From: Pseudarthrobacter enclensis
GTDB lineage: Bacteria; Actinomycetota; Actinomycetes; Actinomycetales; Micrococcaceae
DNA length: 64,000 nt
Direction of reading: 5' to 3'
Assembly: GCF_030811655.1 (NCBI RefSeq)
Contig: NZ_JAUSRE010000008.1
Coordinates: 62,001-126,000, forward strand
Shown: positions 18,042 to 26,613 of the stretch, piece by piece
Numbering within the stretch: position 1 is the stretch's first letter
Layout of the letters: every line of letters starts with the position of its first letter
The notes under the pieces: generated by a model
Seen by the model: the letters and a program-made list of their open reading frames with translations, nothing else
Databases searched by the model: none
What the model was told of the DNA's origin: nothing
Position numbers and translations under genes: made by a program

Positions 18042-18617
18042 TTAGCGGAGCGGCTGCCGTTCGCCCACGCTGACTGAGGACGACGGCGGCAGGTACTCAC
18101 GCCGTCGTCGTTCCATCCGTTGCTGCTGGCCCGGTGACGGGATCCTGGCACGCTTGGCGCGGTTGCACCTGGCACAGGCCGCGACGAAGTTCTGCAGGCT
18201 GGTGGAGCCGCCCTTGGACCACGGGTAGAAGTGGTCGCCATGCTCGGCCGGGCGGCCACAGCGGCGCCCGAAACCGGCTTCCAACTCGCACGTGCCTCCA
18301 GCGCGGGCCATCCCTTCGCGGCGCTGCTGGCGGGTGAAGCGGCGCACCGGGTCGCGGCGTCGCACATCCTGCCTGGTGATCACGGCTGCGGCGATGCCCA
18401 GCACTGCTGCAACCACAAGGGGGAGCGCAGCTGCGGAGACGGCGCGGTCGAACATGCCGCGCAACACCTCACCCGCGACGGATGGCCCCGCTCCGGAAAC
18501 CGGTGGTGCCTTTGCCGTGAGAGCCGTCATCACCGCGACAGCCAGCCAAATCATCACCACTGAGTACGCCAAACGCAGGCCCTGCCTGGTCCAGTAGATG
18601 CGGCCGAGTTCCGGCAT
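18042..18617 (-). CDS. membrane-anchored HNH endonuclease-like protein
   Basis: A 191-residue protein using the ATG at 18617, which has GGGGGAAG just upstream; starts up to 24 residues longer are possible. Two hydrophobic helices lie at about 16-35 and 62-80. A basic linker is followed by an HNH domain: paired zinc-type cysteines C110 and C120, D128-H129 (GDHFYPWSKGG), N143, and C148/C151 (ACARCNRAKR). HNH enzymes cut DNA. With both helices leaving the nuclease in the cytoplasm, the protein would sit at the inner membrane face, where it could act on incoming DNA. That role is inference. Confidence 0.75.
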   Translation of the reverse strand: MPELGRIYWTRQGLRLAYSVVMIWLAVAVMTALTAKAPPVSGAGPSVAGEVLRGMFDRAVSAAALPLVVAAVLGIAAAVITRQDVRRRDPVRRFTRQQRREGMARAGGTCELEAGFGRRCGRPAEHGDHFYPWSKGGSTSLQNFVAACARCNRAKRARIPSPGQQQRMERRRREYLPPSSSVSVGERQPLR

Positions 18618-18802
18618 TGCTTCCCCCATATTTGTTCGCGCGGCGTTCGTGGTCCCGGACGCCCAGGAAATCGTATAGTTCTGACGCACGCCGGTGTCCC
18701 AGGCTTGGCCCAGTTTTTGCTGAGCTTTCGCGTTCGGCCGCGTGAAAGAGGTCTGAGTGCGTCGAATAGACGCAGGTCACTATCAGGTGCAAGGGTGGTC
18801 GG

Positions 18803-19540
18803 ATGGATGCCGACATCAACTTCTACTTTGACCCGGTCTGCCCCTTCGCCTGGATGACCAGCAAATGGGTGCGGCAGGTGCAGGCCCAGCGCGACTACAC
18901 CGTGGATTGGCGGTTCATCTCATTGCGTCTGATCAACTCCAATGTTGACTACGATGCGCACTTCCCGCCGGAGTACGAGGCCGGGCACACCGCCGGGCTC
19001 CGGCTCCTGCGGGTGGCGGCCCGGGCACGTGCGGAGCACGGCCGCGAGTCGATCGCCCGGCTGTACCAGGCGTTCGGCTCGCACATCTTTGACACCGCAC
19101 CGGACCCGGCCGAACAGCGCACCGAGGGCGAAATCCGTGAGCGGCGGGGGACACGTGAGTTCGTGGAACCGATCCTCGCCCAAGCAGACTTGCCCCTGGC
19201 ACTGGCGGACGCTCTCGACGACGACTCCTGGGACAGCGAGATCCGCCAGGAGACGGATGAAGCGCTGGAGCTGACGGGCAAGGACGTGGGCACGCCCATC
19301 ATCCACTTTGAACCGCCCGCCGGGGTGGCCTTCTTCGGTCCGGTCATCAGCCGGCAGCCGGACGACGAGTCGGCCGCCGAGCTGTGGGACCACGTGGTGG
19401 GGCTGGCACGCTTCCCCGGTTTTGCCGAACTCAAGCGAAGCCTGCGCGAGCAGCCGCAGCTTGCTGCCTTCGGCGTCGATGCCGGTACTGTCGGTCAGCA
19501 GGAGGACTGGCACGGCGGCAGCCGGCGGCAGAAGAAATGA
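18803..19540 (+). CDS. DsbA-family oxidoreductase, mycothiol nitroreductase-like
   Basis: A 245-residue thioredoxin-fold protein of the actinobacterial DsbA group that includes mycobacterial Rv2466c, a mycothiol-dependent reductase. The active-site loop FDPVCPFAW has Cys13 but Ala16 in place of the second Cys, giving a one-cysteine CPFA site that suits mixed disulfides with mycothiol rather than dithiol exchange. The cis-Pro loop follows in GTPIIHFEPP. No signal peptide, so cytoplasmic. A SRPBCC-domain gene follows 20 bases later. Confidence 0.82.
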   Translation: MDADINFYFDPVCPFAWMTSKWVRQVQAQRDYTVDWRFISLRLINSNVDYDAHFPPEYEAGHTAGLRLLRVAARARAEHGRESIARLYQAFGSHIFDTAPDPAEQRTEGEIRERRGTREFVEPILAQADLPLALADALDDDSWDSEIRQETDEALELTGKDVGTPIIHFEPPAGVAFFGPVISRQPDDESAAELWDHVVGLARFPGFAELKRSLREQPQLAAFGVDAGTVGQQEDWHGGSRRQKK

Positions 19541-19560
19541 CGTTCGTAGAGGATGGATCG

Positions 19561-20043
19561 ATGAAGACAAACACCCGCCAACACCAGGAATCCGTCACCG
19601 TCCAGGCCTCAGCCGAAACGCTCTACGACCTGGTCTCCGACATCACCCGTACCGGTGAGTGGAGCCCGGTCTGTACGTCGTGCTGGTGGGACGACCAGGC
19701 AAGCGCGGGTCAGGCCGGCGCCTGGTTCACCGGCCGCAACGAGATCCCGGGGCGGACGTGGGAGACCCGGTCGCAGGTGGTGGCTGCCGAGCGCGGCCGC
19801 GAGTTCGCCTGGGTGGTGGGTGGCCGCTTTGTCCGTTGGGGCTTCACCCTGACCCCGGCAGACGCCGGGACGACGCTGACCGAGTCTTGGGAATTCCTGC
19901 CGGAGGGGATAGCCATGTTCAAGGACAAGTACCGTGCTGACGCTGACGTCCAAATCGCCGAGCGCACCCAGCAGGCTTTGGACGGCATCCCGAAGACGCT
20001 CGCCGCGATCAAACGGATCGCCGAGTCCTCAAATAAGGCCTGA
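19561..20043 (+). CDS. SRPBCC-family (polyketide cyclase / START-like) protein
   Basis: A 160-residue protein starting at ATG 19561, with GAGG upstream and 20 bases after the DsbA-type gene. The pattern SVTVQASAETLYDLVSDIT, GEWSPVC and FTLTPADAGTTLTESWEF is that of the SRPBCC helix-grip fold, which encloses a hydrophobic ligand. Many such actinobacterial proteins are uncharacterised. It is probably co-transcribed with the upstream reductase. Confidence 0.82.
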   Translation: MKTNTRQHQESVTVQASAETLYDLVSDITRTGEWSPVCTSCWWDDQASAGQAGAWFTGRNEIPGRTWETRSQVVAAERGREFAWVVGGRFVRWGFTLTPADAGTTLTESWEFLPEGIAMFKDKYRADADVQIAERTQQALDGIPKTLAAIKRIAESSNKA

Positions 20044-20137
20044 CTTTCGACCCTTGTGGGCCACAGCGTGCTAGGCCCTGACTAGTGGGAGGAGCCGGAC
20101 TTCTTCCGCTCCGTCCACACCGTCAGGGAGGAAGACC

Positions 20138-20428
20138 ATGTTCGCCAGGATCAGCACCTACAAGACCGGCCCCGATACCCGCAGGGATAACCCCACTGAC
20201 GACGTCGTCAACAGCGTTCTCCAGCTTCCGGGATGCAAAGGCGTCTACTACCTGAACGGAACGGAGACGGACAACGCCCTCTCCATCACACTCTGGGATA
20301 CGGAGGACGCGATGCTGGCAAGCCGGCAGGCGGCCACCAGGATCCGGGAGGAGAGCAGCCAGGCCGACAGGACCCAGATCGTCGCTGTGGAGGAATTCGA
20401 AGTGATGGCCAGCAAGCTCCAAGACTGA
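20138..20428 (+). CDS. small ABM-like (dimeric alpha/beta barrel) protein
   Basis: A 96-residue protein with an excellent ribosome site (AGGGAGGAAG). The layout (FARISTYKTGPD, LPGCKGVYYLNG, ALSITLWDTEDAMLASRQAA, IVAVEEFEVM) is a stand-alone ferredoxin-like barrel of the ABM type. Some family members are monooxygenases; this one lacks an obvious catalytic signature and may be a ligand-binding or stress protein. It ends at a strong terminator. Confidence 0.7.
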   Translation: MFARISTYKTGPDTRRDNPTDDVVNSVLQLPGCKGVYYLNGTETDNALSITLWDTEDAMLASRQAATRIREESSQADRTQIVAVEEFEVMASKLQD

Positions 20429-20450
20429 GCGGTCCTCGTTTTCCTCCTGG

Positions 20451-20483
20451 AAAGGCCACGGCTGGGAAGCAGCCGTGGCCTTT
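20451..20483. terminator. bidirectional terminator between convergent genes
   Basis: A perfect 14-base-pair stem (20451-20464 with 20470-20483) and a five-base loop, with AAA and TTT at its outer ends so it works in both directions. It serves the ABM-like gene on the plus strand and the SDR operon on the minus strand. Confidence 0.88.
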
Positions 20484-20498
20484 GTTGTCCGCCGAAGG

Positions 20499-21263
20499 CT
20501 ACGCCGTGTTCCGCCCGCCGCTGAGGTCCAGCACCTGCCCGGTGGTGTAACTCGCCTCCGGAGACAGCAGCCAGGCGGCAAGCGACGCGAACTCCGCCGG
20601 TTCACCCGCCCTGCCCATCGGCACCCTGGCGAGAAGCTCGGTGTTGCGCTCCGGCGAAAGGTCCTCCAGGAGGCGAGTCCGGAACATCGACGGCGCCACC
20701 GAATTCACCGTCACCCCGTCCGGTGCGGCCTCCTTGGCAGCCGTCTTCACCAGCGCCACCACGGCCGCCTTGGACGCCGAATACGCAGCCATGTTGGCGT
20801 TGCCCTCACGCGCGGCGATGGAAGCCAGCACGGCGATGCGGCCGTACCCCGCGGCCCGCATGACGGGCAGCAGCGCGGCAAGGCCGTGGAAGCACCCGTC
20901 CAGGTTGATGGCGAACGTCCGCGACCAACCCGCAAACGGCATGTCCTGCACCGCGGTTTCAGGGCCCTGCACTCCGTGGGCGAAGAGCGCCCCGTCGATG
21001 CGGCCGTACTGCGTCAGCACCCCGGCCAGTACTGCATCCCACTCCTGGCGTTGCGTGACGTCCAGGCGCAGGGACGCTCCGGGCGCCTCGCCGCTGCCCG
21101 TGCCAAGTGCGTCGGTGTTGACCACCGTTGCCCCCTCGGCCCGGAGGCGGTCGCTTGCTGCGGACCCCAGGCCTCCGGCCGCCCCGGTCACCAGGACCAC
21201 CTGGCCCTGGAAGCGGCAGGGCCAAACGGGCGAGGGCTGGGCCGTTTCATTTCCGAGGGTCAT
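20499..21263 (-). CDS. short-chain dehydrogenase/reductase
   Basis: A 254-residue SDR starting at ATG 21263, where AGGAG is placed correctly. The cofactor motif TGAAGGLGSAA lies near 22-32, and the catalytic Ser and YxxxK are in VLASIAAREG and AYSASKAAVV. D54-type residue after the second strand (NTDALG) suggests NAD. It is last in a leftward operon and overlaps the flavoprotein gene by 17 bases. In that context it probably interconverts a ring hydroxyl and ketone of a cyclic substrate. Confidence 0.88.
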   Translation of the reverse strand: MTLGNETAQPSPVWPCRFQGQVVLVTGAAGGLGSAASDRLRAEGATVVNTDALGTGSGEAPGASLRLDVTQRQEWDAVLAGVLTQYGRIDGALFAHGVQGPETAVQDMPFAGWSRTFAINLDGCFHGLAALLPVMRAAGYGRIAVLASIAAREGNANMAAYSASKAAVVALVKTAAKEAAPDGVTVNSVAPSMFRTRLLEDLSPERNTELLARVPMGRAGEPAEFASLAAWLLSPEASYTTGQVLDLSGGRNTA

Positions 21264-22959
21264 CGGAGCTCCTGCTTCTGGCGGGGCCGGACGCGGCAGC
21301 CGCCGCCAGCGGTGCAAGGGCTTGCGCCAGGTGCTCGCCGACGGCGAAGGCCCGGGTGATCGCCGAGCCGAGGGTCGCGCCCCCGCCCGGGTAGTTGTTG
21401 CGGAAGACGCTGGCGGAGACGTTGCCGGCGGCGTAGAGCCGGGGGACCGGCTGGCGGTGGCGGTCCAGAACCCGCCCGTCGAGGTCGGTGTCCAGGCCGC
21501 CGGAGGTGCCCAGGGTCCCGGCCGACACCGGCACCGCAAAGAACGGTCCCGTGGCGAGTGGTGACAGGCAGGGGTTGGGGGCCACTCCGGCGTCGCCCAG
21601 GAAGCGGTCCTGCGGGGTGGAGCCGCGGTGGAACTCGGTATCAACGCCCGCCGCTGCGTCCGTATTGAACCTGGCGACAGTCTGTTCCAGCCCGGCCGGA
21701 TCGATGCCGGTCTTTCCCGCCAGTTCCCGGAGCGTGTCAGCCTGCACCATCCAGTCCGCAGGTTTCCCGGGGGTGGAGCCGGCCACCGGGTACTTCGCCA
21801 TGTAGGTGGAGTCGAAGACGAGCCAGGCCGGGTTGTTCTGCTGGCCCAGGGTCTGCGGGTCGATGGACGCGAACAACCGGGAGGCGTCATGGTAGTTCAG
21901 GGCCTCGTTGACGAAACGCTTCCCTGCGGCGTTGACCGTGATGGACCCGGGCAGCGTCATTTCCACGTTGCCCATCCGTCCGGACTGGACGCCGTCGTAC
22001 CGGTGCGCCGGGGTGCTGATGACCGGCACGCCCCAGACCGCGGTCATGTCCGCCACGGCGGCACCAGCCTTGAGGCCCAGTTCCAGCCCGTCGCCCTCGT
22101 TGGAGGGTGCGCTGATGGGGGTGACGGGGAAAGGCAGGAATGCCTTCCGCAGGCGTGGGTTCCATTCGAAGCCGCCGGAGGCAAGGACGACGGCGGCCGC
22201 TTCCATCGTCCTGCTGCCTCCGGCCGCGCCGATGGTCACCTTCCAGCCGTTGCGGGACCCGCCGTCGGGCCCGTTGCCGAGCGGGAGCAGGTCCTGGACC
22301 GGCGCCGAAGCGGCGATGTGCACGCCGCGGTCCAGTGCGCTCGCGAGCAGCCTGCCCACCAACGCCCCGCCCATGGTCCGCACGCCGGCGGCGGCCCGGC
22401 GCGCCAGGAGCGCGGGGTCGGCCGCCCGGCCGTTCAGTTCATCGCGTTCGGTCATGGTCAGCAGCGGGAAGTACGAGGATGGCCGGATCAGCTCCGCCAG
22501 GCCGGGATAGCCCGCGGGATCGAACGCATCATTGTCCAGGCCCCTGCCACCATCAGTGGCCCCCGCCCACTCCATGTGGTAATCCGGCCGGGCGATGGGG
22601 GTCATGGACACCCTGGTGTTGTTGACCAGATATTCGACGGCGCGCGGGGCCGTGCTGACATACCATTCGATTTCCTGATCCGTCAGCACGTGCCGGCCCG
22701 CCTCGGTGAGGTAGGCGACGGCGCCGGAATGGCTGTCAGCGAACCCCGCCTTCCGGGCCAGATGGTTGTTCGGTGCCCACATCACGCCGCCGCCGGCTGC
22801 CGTGGTGCCGCCCAGTTGCGGGGCCTTTTCGACCACCAGGACGCTGAGGCCGGCGTCCGCGGCGCGTACCGCTGCGACCAGGCCCGCGGCACCGCTGCCC
22901 GCCACCACCACGTCGTAGGAGTCGGCCAGATTCTCCACTGGAGTGGTCACGGAGTTCAT
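21247..22959 (-). CDS. FAD-dependent dehydrogenase, 3-ketosteroid-dehydrogenase-like
   Basis: A 570-residue flavoprotein of the FAD-binding-2 family (fumarate reductase / ketosteroid delta-1-dehydrogenase). The FAD motif VVVAGSGAAGLVAA lies at 17-30, GGTTAAGGGVMW follows, and YAAGNVSASVF plus NNYPGGGATLG close the FAD site near the C-terminus. Such enzymes desaturate a ring ketone at the alpha-beta position. It overlaps the dehydrogenase upstream (ATGA) and the SDR downstream, so all are made from one message. A paralogue lies at 33846 in the facing operon. Known cyclohexanecarboxylate pathways use two such desaturases plus an SDR to make an aromatic ring; the parallel is inference. Confidence 0.85.
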   Translation of the reverse strand: MNSVTTPVENLADSYDVVVAGSGAAGLVAAVRAADAGLSVLVVEKAPQLGGTTAAGGGVMWAPNNHLARKAGFADSHSGAVAYLTEAGRHVLTDQEIEWYVSTAPRAVEYLVNNTRVSMTPIARPDYHMEWAGATDGGRGLDNDAFDPAGYPGLAELIRPSSYFPLLTMTERDELNGRAADPALLARRAAAGVRTMGGALVGRLLASALDRGVHIAASAPVQDLLPLGNGPDGGSRNGWKVTIGAAGGSRTMEAAAVVLASGGFEWNPRLRKAFLPFPVTPISAPSNEGDGLELGLKAGAAVADMTAVWGVPVISTPAHRYDGVQSGRMGNVEMTLPGSITVNAAGKRFVNEALNYHDASRLFASIDPQTLGQQNNPAWLVFDSTYMAKYPVAGSTPGKPADWMVQADTLRELAGKTGIDPAGLEQTVARFNTDAAAGVDTEFHRGSTPQDRFLGDAGVAPNPCLSPLATGPFFAVPVSAGTLGTSGGLDTDLDGRVLDRHRQPVPRLYAAGNVSASVFRNNYPGGGATLGSAITRAFAVGEHLAQALAPLAAAAASGPARSRSSDDPRK

Positions 22960-24038
22960 GCCGTGACCGCTTCCCGGGCAGGGGCGGCCGCTCCGGCAGC
23001 CTCCGCAGCGGGCATGTCGATGACGATCTTGCCCACCTTTTCGGTTCGGTTGCCCATCAGCGCATAGGCCTGCGGCAGCTCCCTGAAGCCAAAGCGGTGC
23101 GTCATGAGCGCCCGTGCCTGGCCGGGGTGCCGGGCCAGCAGTGCCAAACCGTCGGGAATCAGGTTCAGGCTGTTGCGGCTGCCCAGAATGTCGAGTTCCT
23201 TGAAGGGGATGTCTTTCATGGAAAGCGTGACAGCGCGCGGCGAGATGCCCACCTGGACAATACGACCGGCGCTGGCCACGAGCCGGATGGCGTTTTCGAG
23301 CGAGGACGGCACGCCCGTGGCCTCGATGACCAGGATGGGGCCGCTGCCGTCCGTCAGGGCATCCAGCCGCGCGCTTTGCCCGGCGTCGGGAAAGGGTTTG
23401 GAGGGATCCACCAGGAGGGTCTCGGCGGCACCGAAGGCAGTGGCGAGCTCCAAACGGTCCGGTTCCGTGTCGGCGGCAATGACCTGCACTCCCAGGTCGG
23501 ACAGGTACAGGGTGGCAAGCAGTCCGATGGGTCCGCTGCCCAGCACAAGCGCAGTTTCCCCGGCCGTTGCCCGGCCGCGGTTCACGGCCTGCATGGCGAT
23601 CGACGCCGGTTCCCCCATCGCGGCGATCTCCAGCGGCAGCCCGTCGGGAACAGGGCACAGCTTTTCCACGGGGACGCTGAGCAGTTCCACCAGGGCGCCG
23701 TCGGAATAGCAGCCGATGCAGCCGATGCTGCGGCAGACGTTGGGCCGGCCCAGCCTGCACGGCTGGCATTGTCCGCAGTACGTCACGGGGCTGACGGCCA
23801 CCCGGTCGCCGACGCTGATGTTGGCGCTGTTGTCCCCGATGGCCTCAACGACGCCGGAGAATTCGTGGCCCTGCACGATGGGCAGCTCGGTGGGGTAGTC
23901 GTCCTCCCAGATGTGCAGGTCCGTCCCGCAGAGGGCGACATGGTGGACCCGGACCAGGGCATGGCCTGCTTCCAGGGAGGGCTCAGCCACTTCCTCGTAG
24001 CGGATGGTTTCCTTGGCGATGGTGCGTGCGGTCAGCAT
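22956..24038 (-). CDS. zinc-dependent medium-chain alcohol dehydrogenase
   Basis: A complete 360-residue enzyme. Catalytic-zinc residues are C37 (ALCGTDLH) and H58-E59 (VQGHEFSG). The structural zinc lobe is TYCGQCQPCRLGRPNVC. The NAD motif LVLGSGPIGLL is followed by an acidic residue at the end of the second strand (AADTEPDR), favouring NAD. The closest style is sorbitol, threonine or quinate-locus dehydrogenases; substrate unknown. It lies six bases after the YciI-like gene and overlaps the flavoprotein gene by four bases. Confidence 0.88.
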   Translation of the reverse strand: MLTARTIAKETIRYEEVAEPSLEAGHALVRVHHVALCGTDLHIWEDDYPTELPIVQGHEFSGVVEAIGDNSANISVGDRVAVSPVTYCGQCQPCRLGRPNVCRSIGCIGCYSDGALVELLSVPVEKLCPVPDGLPLEIAAMGEPASIAMQAVNRGRATAGETALVLGSGPIGLLATLYLSDLGVQVIAADTEPDRLELATAFGAAETLLVDPSKPFPDAGQSARLDALTDGSGPILVIEATGVPSSLENAIRLVASAGRIVQVGISPRAVTLSMKDIPFKELDILGSRNSLNLIPDGLALLARHPGQARALMTHRFGFRELPQAYALMGNRTEKVGKIVIDMPAAEAAGAAAPAREAVTA

Positions 24039-24044
24039 CTTTCC

Positions 24045-24335
24045 CTACTTCCCGTCCGCGCCGAAGAAGATGTTCCACTGCCGGATGCTGCGTTCTTCGA
24101 CCAGGTTGTTCCGGAAGAACGGGTCCTGGTCCATCAGGGCCTCAACATCGGCCTTGGACTCACCTTCAATGACCAACAACGCGCCAGGTGCCTCGTCCGG
24201 GCCGAAGGGGCCGCTCTTGAGGAGCCGGCCGCCGTCGAACTGCGACTGGAGGAACTCCACGTGGTTGGGACGGTGCGTGTCGCGGGCAGCGGCGGTCCCG
24301 TTCGCGTAGGAGTAGGTGACGGCAAAAGTGGCCAT
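24045..24335 (-). CDS. YciI-family small protein
   Basis: A 96-residue YciI-like protein with a GAGGAA ribosome site. The fold is recognised from FAVTYSYANG, RPNHVEFLQ, GRLLKSGPFG, GALLVIEGESKADVEALMDQDPF. YciI proteins resemble muconolactone isomerases and often accompany aromatic or cyclic-compound catabolism; a catalytic role is possible but unproven. It is first in the leftward operon, directly after the region with the LysR-type dyad. Confidence 0.82.
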   Translation of the reverse strand: MATFAVTYSYANGTAAARDTHRPNHVEFLQSQFDGGRLLKSGPFGPDEAPGALLVIEGESKADVEALMDQDPFFRNNLVEERSIRQWNIFFGADGK

Positions 24336-24444
24336 GGAAGTTCCTCTTCATTGAGTTGGGAGGTGTGCCGGCTTATCGGGCCGGTCCGGGTGATTCCATG
24401 GTGCGGACCCGATTGAGACAAGTCCAATACTTATTCGATCAAGG

Positions 24445-24467
24445 ACTATGTGCCGGAATTGCATAGT
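24445..24467. promoter_or_regulatory. LysR-type binding dyad upstream of YciI operon
   Basis: ACTATG, 11 bases, then CATAGT forms a perfect interrupted dyad of the T-N11-A type bound by LysR regulators. It lies about 110 bases upstream of the YciI start and downstream of a LysR gene on the same strand. Either of the two LysR proteins nearby could bind it. Confidence 0.6.
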
Positions 24468-24511
24468 CGAGGGCCCTGCGTGAGAAGAGTCCCTGGGGTC
24501 CGGCCCGAGCT

Positions 24512-25408
24512 CTAGGCCGGGGGCGTGGGGAGGACTTCCTCGGCCACCTGCAGCGCCAGCCTAAGGGCAGGGGAGACGAGGGCAGGATTCCAGGCAATGC
24601 CGGATTCCAGCCGCGGCGCATTGTCCGAGAGCGGAATGAACACCGTGCCGCCGGGCATGATCCCGGCGACCGACTCTGGCATGAGGCTTACCCCGACGCC
24701 GCCGGCCACCAGGGACAGCGCCGTGTAGGGATCCGAGACTTCCTGCGCCACGCGTGTGCGGAATCCTGCAGCGGTGCACGCGGAAAGGATGGCCTCACGC
24801 AGCGTCGAACCCTGGGCCTCGGGCATGGTGACGAAGCCGTCCGCGGCCAGTTCGCGCAACGCGATTGTGGACCGCCCGGCCAGCGGGTGGTCCACCGGGA
24901 CCGTGGCTCCCAGCGGTTCCACCGCGATGCGCCTGGTGGCAAGGGACGGCGCGTCCACCGGCAGGCCGATGAAGGCCAGGTCCATCGAGCCATTGTGCAG
25001 ATGGCCCAGGGCGTCCTGCGTCAACAGCCCGCCGCTGAGGGTCAGGTCCAGGCCGGGATAGCGCTGCCGCAGGGCGCGGGTCAGCGGCGGCAACGTGGTG
25101 TGGTTGAGCGCGCCGGAGAACCCGATGGCCAGGCGGCCGTAAACCGTCCCCGTGTCAGCGGTGGCGGCCCGCCGGGCGAGGTCCAGCTCCTCGAGGATCT
25201 TCCGGGCGTGGGGCAGGAACGACAGTCCTGCCGTGGTCAGCGAAACGGCCCGGGTATTGCGCTCGAACAGCTCCGCACCCAGGCTTTTTTCCAGCTTCTT
25301 GATGGTCTGGCTCAGCGGTGACTGTGCCATGCGCAGGCGGCTGGCCGCCCGGCCGAAGTGAAGCTCTTCGGCGACCGCCAGGAATGCCTCAATCTGCCGC
25401 AGTTCCAT
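24512..25408 (-). CDS. LysR-family transcriptional regulator (leftward of pair)
   Basis: A 298-residue LysR protein starting at ATG 25408, with GGGAGG upstream. The winged helix-turn-helix occupies residues 1-60 (LRQIEAFLAVAEELHFGRAA, then QSPLSQTIKKLE). The effector domain begins near 90 (LAIGFSGALNHTTLPPLTRA). It belongs to the CbnR/CatR/BenM-like subgroup used for aromatic and ring-compound catabolism. It lies upstream of, and in the same direction as, the YciI operon. Its close paralogue is transcribed divergently 144 bases away. Confidence 0.9.
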   Translation of the reverse strand: MELRQIEAFLAVAEELHFGRAASRLRMAQSPLSQTIKKLEKSLGAELFERNTRAVSLTTAGLSFLPHARKILEELDLARRAATADTGTVYGRLAIGFSGALNHTTLPPLTRALRQRYPGLDLTLSGGLLTQDALGHLHNGSMDLAFIGLPVDAPSLATRRIAVEPLGATVPVDHPLAGRSTIALRELAADGFVTMPEAQGSTLREAILSACTAAGFRTRVAQEVSDPYTALSLVAGGVGVSLMPESVAGIMPGGTVFIPLSDNAPRLESGIAWNPALVSPALRLALQVAEEVLPTPPA

Positions 25409-25451
25409 GTGCCTCCCGGTGGGCCGAGGTCCTGGCCCGATTGAGCGCTGA

Positions 25452-25479
25452 TTCAACCTAGTTGCCCCGTTACTATAAT
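25452..25479 (+). promoter_or_regulatory. promoter between divergent LysR genes
   Basis: A perfect -10 TATAAT (25474-25479) preceded 16 bases earlier by TTCAAC (25452-25457). It points toward the LysR gene at 25553. The weak -35 suits an activator- or autorepressor-controlled promoter. Confidence 0.5.
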
Positions 25480-25552
25480 CTCAGTGCACTTGATGCATTC
25501 CCATGGATCCGGGCGGCCAGCTGCACGCGGGCTGCCAGCAAGGGGCGCGTGA

Positions 25553-26455
25553 ATGACCGAAATCCGGTGGCTTGAAGCCTTCGTCGCGGTTGCCGAAGAA
25601 CTCCACTTCGGCCGCGCAGCTCTCCGCCTCCATACCTCGCAGTCGCCGTTGAGCCAGACGATTCGGAAGCTCGAGAACGACCTGGGCACGCGCCTTTTCG
25701 AGCGGAACACCAGGAGCGTCGCGCTCACATCGGCCGGCCACGCCCTCCTTCCGCGGGCCTACCGCGTGCTCCAGGACATGCGCCTGGCGCGCGAGGCTGC
25801 CCTGGCTGAAGTGGAGGGTGTCCGCGGAAAGATCCTGATTGGATTTTCCGGGGCCGTGAACCATTTGACGCTGCCGCCGCTCACGCGGGCAGTGCGGCGG
25901 CGCCACCCTGACATTGAATTGGACCTCACCAGCAGGGTGCGCACCAGGGACGGGTTGGCAAGCGTTGCCAACGGAACCCTTGACTTGGCCTTCGTCGGCG
26001 TTGCCGAATCCCCGGATCCCTCAGTAGTGGCCCGGCTTGTTGCCCGGGAAGAAATCGGGGCCGTGCTTCCGCTGGACCATCCGTTGGCCCGGGAGAAGTC
26101 AATACCGTTGCAGAGCCTGGCGGGCGACGACTTCATTTCGCCGCCCACGGACGGCTCGTCCTCCATGACGGAAGTGCTGCTGGCGTCCTGCATGGCGGCG
26201 GGGTTCCGGCCGCGCATCGTCCAGGAGTTGTCGGACCCCTACATGGTGCTGACGTTCGTGGCCGCAGGGGTCGGGGTCACGCTGATGAGCAGCGGAATCT
26301 CGAGCATCATCCCTTCCGGCGCAACCTACGTGCCGCTGGACGCTCCGCACCACTACATGAACCACGCGATTGCCTGGTCCGCCGACAACGATTCGGCCGT
26401 GTTGAAGGCCGTGCTCGACGTCGTTGAGGAGGTCTTCCCGCCTGTCGCCAGCTGA
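25553..26455 (+). CDS. LysR-family transcriptional regulator (rightward of pair)
   Basis: A 300-residue regulator very like the one at 24512: both share AFVAVAEELHFGRAA-type DNA-binding helices and a GFSGA(V/L)NH(L/T)TLPPLTRA start to the effector domain. They clearly arose by duplication. It is followed by the symporter and the long rightward operon, which it probably activates in response to the pathway substrate or an intermediate. Confidence 0.9.
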   Translation: MTEIRWLEAFVAVAEELHFGRAALRLHTSQSPLSQTIRKLENDLGTRLFERNTRSVALTSAGHALLPRAYRVLQDMRLAREAALAEVEGVRGKILIGFSGAVNHLTLPPLTRAVRRRHPDIELDLTSRVRTRDGLASVANGTLDLAFVGVAESPDPSVVARLVAREEIGAVLPLDHPLAREKSIPLQSLAGDDFISPPTDGSSSMTEVLLASCMAAGFRPRIVQELSDPYMVLTFVAAGVGVTLMSSGISSIIPSGATYVPLDAPHHYMNHAIAWSADNDSAVLKAVLDVVEEVFPPVAS

Positions 26456-26613
26456 CCGAATATAGTTCGATCGCAGCATAGTGCTAGATCAATTTAGTCG
26501 TGGACTAACTAAGTGACGGCACCCACACTGGATGGAGAAGCCGCCCCATGCGGCCACCCGGTTGCAGCGCAAGCACTGCCTGCATAACGGTTCCAGTCCA
26601 TGAAGGGAAGACC

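Noticed and set aside
20499..21890. A single 463-residue leftward protein covering the SDR and more
   Set aside because: The first 200 residues are Pro/Arg/Ser-rich antisense-type sequence in the wrong frame of the flavoprotein gene. The SDR begins at 21263 with a good ribosome site.
21247..23769. An 840-residue leftward protein with the flavoprotein as its C-terminal part
   Set aside because: The leading 270 residues overlap the zinc dehydrogenase in another frame and have no family character. ATG 22959, overlapping the dehydrogenase stop, is the natural start.
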